DNA of 64,000 bases from Mycobacterium sp. D16Q13 (GTDB lineage: Bacteria > Actinomycetota > Actinomycetes > Mycobacteriales > Mycobacteriaceae). Position numbers and translations under genes: made by a program. The notes under the pieces were generated by a model. That model saw only the letters and a program-made list of their open reading frames with translations, searched no databases and was not told the origin of the DNA. The number at the start of each line of letters is the position of its first letter. Positions within the stretch are counted from its first letter, which is position 1. The stretch lies in NCBI RefSeq assembly GCF_002013375.1, contig NZ_MAEW01000003.1, positions 62,001 through 126,000 of the forward strand. The letters run 5' to 3'. This document shows, one piece after another, positions 62,237 to 64,000 of this stretch.

Positions 62237-63229
62237 ATGCCCAAGACCATGGTTCACATCGACGTCGTCCAGACCGCGATCCAACTTGCCTGCCGCGCGC
62301 CGTCTTTACACAACACTCAGCCGTGGCGCTGGGTTGTCGACTTGGGCTCTGGGGCTGGCGATCTGCACTTGCACCTGGACCGCTCGCGGTGCGTTCGCCG
62401 AACCGACGGCGCGGGCCGCGAGGCGATCATCAGCTGCGGCGCAGCGCTGGATCATTTCCGGGTCGCGATGGCCTCGGCCGGATGGACGGCCCGCGTGGAA
62501 CGGATCCCCGACCCCGATAACCCCGATCATCTCGCGACCATCACCTTCTCGCCCAGAAACGTTGTGGTCGTGGGTGATCGGCGACGCGCGGACGCTATCT
62601 TGCAGCGGCGCACCGACCGCCTGCCCTTCGGGTTACCGCCCAACTGGTCACAGTTCGCGCGGATGCTCAACTCGGTGATCGCCGATAGGGCGGTGATTCT
62701 GGACGTTGTCGACGACGCGATGCGGCCGAGATTGGCCGACGCGTCGGCGCTCAGTGACGCCCTACGTATCTACGATTCGGCCTACCACACCGAGCTCGAT
62801 TGGTGGACCGCGTCGTTCACGCTGCAGGAAGGTATCCCCCGCAGTGCGCTGGTGTCGGCCGGCGAGAGCGATCGCGTTGACATCGGCCGCACCTTTCCCG
62901 TCGTCTCGGAACGGGCCTCGCGATCTGGCCCACAGGAGGACCAGGCCAAGGTGCTGGCGCTGTCCACGGCCCGAGACACCCCCAAGCATCTGTTGCGCTG
63001 CGGCGAACTGCTGTCCGAGGTGCTGCTGGAAGCGACGCTGGCGGGGATGGCAACCTGCACCATCACCCACATGCTGGAGTTGACGGCGAGTCGCGAGGCA
63101 GTCGGCGCCGCCATCGGGCGCGCGCACCCACAGGCATTGATCCGGGTGGGCCTGGCTCCCACATTCGGCCGCGTTCCGCCCCCGACACCGCGCCGGTCGC
63201 TTGCCGACGTGCTCGAGATTCGCGGCTAG
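62237..63229 (+). CDS. Acg-family putative nitroreductase
   Basis: A 330-residue protein of the Acg family of nitroreductase-like flavoproteins, a large part of the DosR regulon of M. tuberculosis (Rv2032, Rv3127, Rv3131). CRAPSLHNTQPWRWVV at the N-terminus is the typical block. Family members seem to bind FMN but lack a confirmed substrate. It is divergent from the Rv2004c-like gene and 9 bp ahead of a universal stress protein. Confidence 0.88.
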   Translation: MPKTMVHIDVVQTAIQLACRAPSLHNTQPWRWVVDLGSGAGDLHLHLDRSRCVRRTDGAGREAIISCGAALDHFRVAMASAGWTARVERIPDPDNPDHLATITFSPRNVVVVGDRRRADAILQRRTDRLPFGLPPNWSQFARMLNSVIADRAVILDVVDDAMRPRLADASALSDALRIYDSAYHTELDWWTASFTLQEGIPRSALVSAGESDRVDIGRTFPVVSERASRSGPQEDQAKVLALSTARDTPKHLLRCGELLSEVLLEATLAGMATCTITHMLELTASREAVGAAIGRAHPQALIRVGLAPTFGRVPPPTPRRSLADVLEIRG

Positions 63230-63238
63230 GGCACGGCC

Positions 63239-64000
63239 ATGAGCGATATCCGCATTCCCGAACCCGCGGTGGTGGTCGGTATTGACGGCTCGCGGTCTGC
63301 CGTGCGGGCCGCGTTGTGGGCGGTCGATGAGGCGCTGCACCGTGAGGTGCCACTGCGCTTGGTCCACGTGGTGCCCGCGCCGCGGTTCCCCGAGTTCAAC
63401 AACGAGCCAAGTCCCGCCGGGGCCGCCGTAGGGCATGCCTTCCGCGAGATTAGTGCGACACGAAAGCCGGTGAAGGTCCTGGTCGACATCCGGCATGGCC
63501 GGGTGGCAGACGTGCTCCTGGACTCCTCGCGCGGTGCCCTCATGCTCTGCGTGGGTGCGACAGGCATCAGCGGCTCCGACACCCGGAAGGTCGGGTCCAC
63601 CGCTGCTGAAGTTCTCCGATCGGTGCACTGCCCGGTCGCGGTGATCCGTGACGGACAGCCACCCCCGGGTGCGACACCGGCGGTAGTCGTGGAGGTCGAC
63701 GAGTCCCACGAGTCCGTAGCCTCGCTGGAGCTGGCCGCGCACGAGGCAAGGCTGCGCGGAGCGCCGATGCGAGTCCTGCTGCGCCACCGCGTGCAGAGCG
63801 CGGCCGGGCACCGGGTCGCCACCCTGGCGCGTGAGGACCGTCAGGTGTCGGCCGTCCTGCTGGAGCGACGCCTGGCACCGCTGCGAGCCCGGCATCCCGA
63901 CCTGGACGTCCGCGCCCTCGATCCGGTGGGCGGCACGCTGGATTACCTGGAGCGTCACGGGCATTCCGTGCAGCTGGTCATCGTCGGGGCCGGCGACGCG
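63239..64000 (+). CDS. Universal stress protein (cut by window edge)
   Basis: The first 254 residues of a UspA protein, which in M. tuberculosis usually has two UspA domains (Rv2005c-like; about 295 residues). Domain 1 begins VVVGIDGSRSAVRAALWAVDEA and ends in the nucleotide-binding GATGISGSDTRKVGSTAAEVL, a G-2x-G-9x-G(S/T) site. Domain 2 begins VVVEVDESHESVASLELA. It is in an operon with the nitroreductase and is typical of DosR-regulated genes. The 3' end is missing. Confidence 0.88.
   Translation, partial: MSDIRIPEPAVVVGIDGSRSAVRAALWAVDEALHREVPLRLVHVVPAPRFPEFNNEPSPAGAAVGHAFREISATRKPVKVLVDIRHGRVADVLLDSSRGALMLCVGATGISGSDTRKVGSTAAEVLRSVHCPVAVIRDGQPPPGATPAVVVEVDESHESVASLELAAHEARLRGAPMRVLLRHRVQSAAGHRVATLAREDRQVSAVLLERRLAPLRARHPDLDVRALDPVGGTLDYLERHGHSVQLVIVGAGDA

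Overview
The window looks like a chromosome segment of a rapidly growing mycobacterium, most likely the Mycobacteroides abscessus-chelonae group. It has high GC, many GTG starts and tightly overlapping operons. It carries mycobacterial markers: the hadABC mycolic-acid dehydratases, an Mkl/MceG Mce-transporter ATPase, a mycolate-type methyltransferase, DevR/DevS and Acg-type nitroreductases. Gene order largely follows the M. tuberculosis Rv0635-Rv0684 region, with inserted blocks. The species is an inference; no database was searched.

Layout. 1-2.3 kb: the str operon on the minus strand (fusA fragment, rpsG, rpsL). 2.4-9.4 kb: a TetR regulator, paired DUF3060 and DUF3558 envelope proteins, and a fatty-acid oxidation operon (fadE8-echA4-PaaX-like-echA5). 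9.4-13.4 kb: small accessory genes (EthD-like, ArsR plus SRPBCC, DUF1905, amino-acid permease, membrane protein). 13.4-20.9 kb: rpoC and rpoB. 21.2-29.7 kb: a methyltransferase with a molybdopterin oxidoreductase, mkl, an MFS pump, DUF4126, a deazaflavin-type reductase and a carotenoid oxygenase. 29.8-32.1 kb: TetR, then rplL and rplJ with a structured leader.

32.2-36.5 kb: a UbiB-like kinase between two paralogous hydrolases, then a mycolate methyltransferase. 36.5-41.1 kb: a glycerolipid block (glpD, TetR, AgpS-like flavoprotein, diacylglycerol kinase) that sits near Rv2249c-Rv2252 in M. tuberculosis. 41.1-47.7 kb: a methyltransferase, TetR, a DGPF/YCII protein with an ECF42-type sigma factor, a lipase-like hydrolase with a frameshifted coiled-coil gene, and a LysR regulator. 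47.7-50.4 kb: devS, devR and a 66-codon upstream ORF behind a candidate DosR box. 50.5-55.2 kb: rplA, rplK, nusG, secE, tRNA-Trp, hadC-hadB-hadA, rpmG, tRNA-Met and tRNA-Thr.

55.2-64 kb is an accessory stress island. It holds a decayed flavin reductase, a Rho-N/DUF7218-type protein, CsbD and Dps, each of the latter three preceded by a SigF-like promoter motif. A translationally coupled operon follows (GT2 glycosyltransferase, short acyl-CoA dehydrogenase, PIG-L deacetylase, NodS-like methyltransferase), then a PfpI relic. The end of the window has a DosR-regulon-type kinase/ATPase divergent from an Acg-type nitroreductase and a universal stress protein, with a candidate DosR box between them. 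The four-gene coupled operon is the best candidate for an undescribed pathway; its chemistry suggests a modified amino-sugar conjugate, but that is inference.
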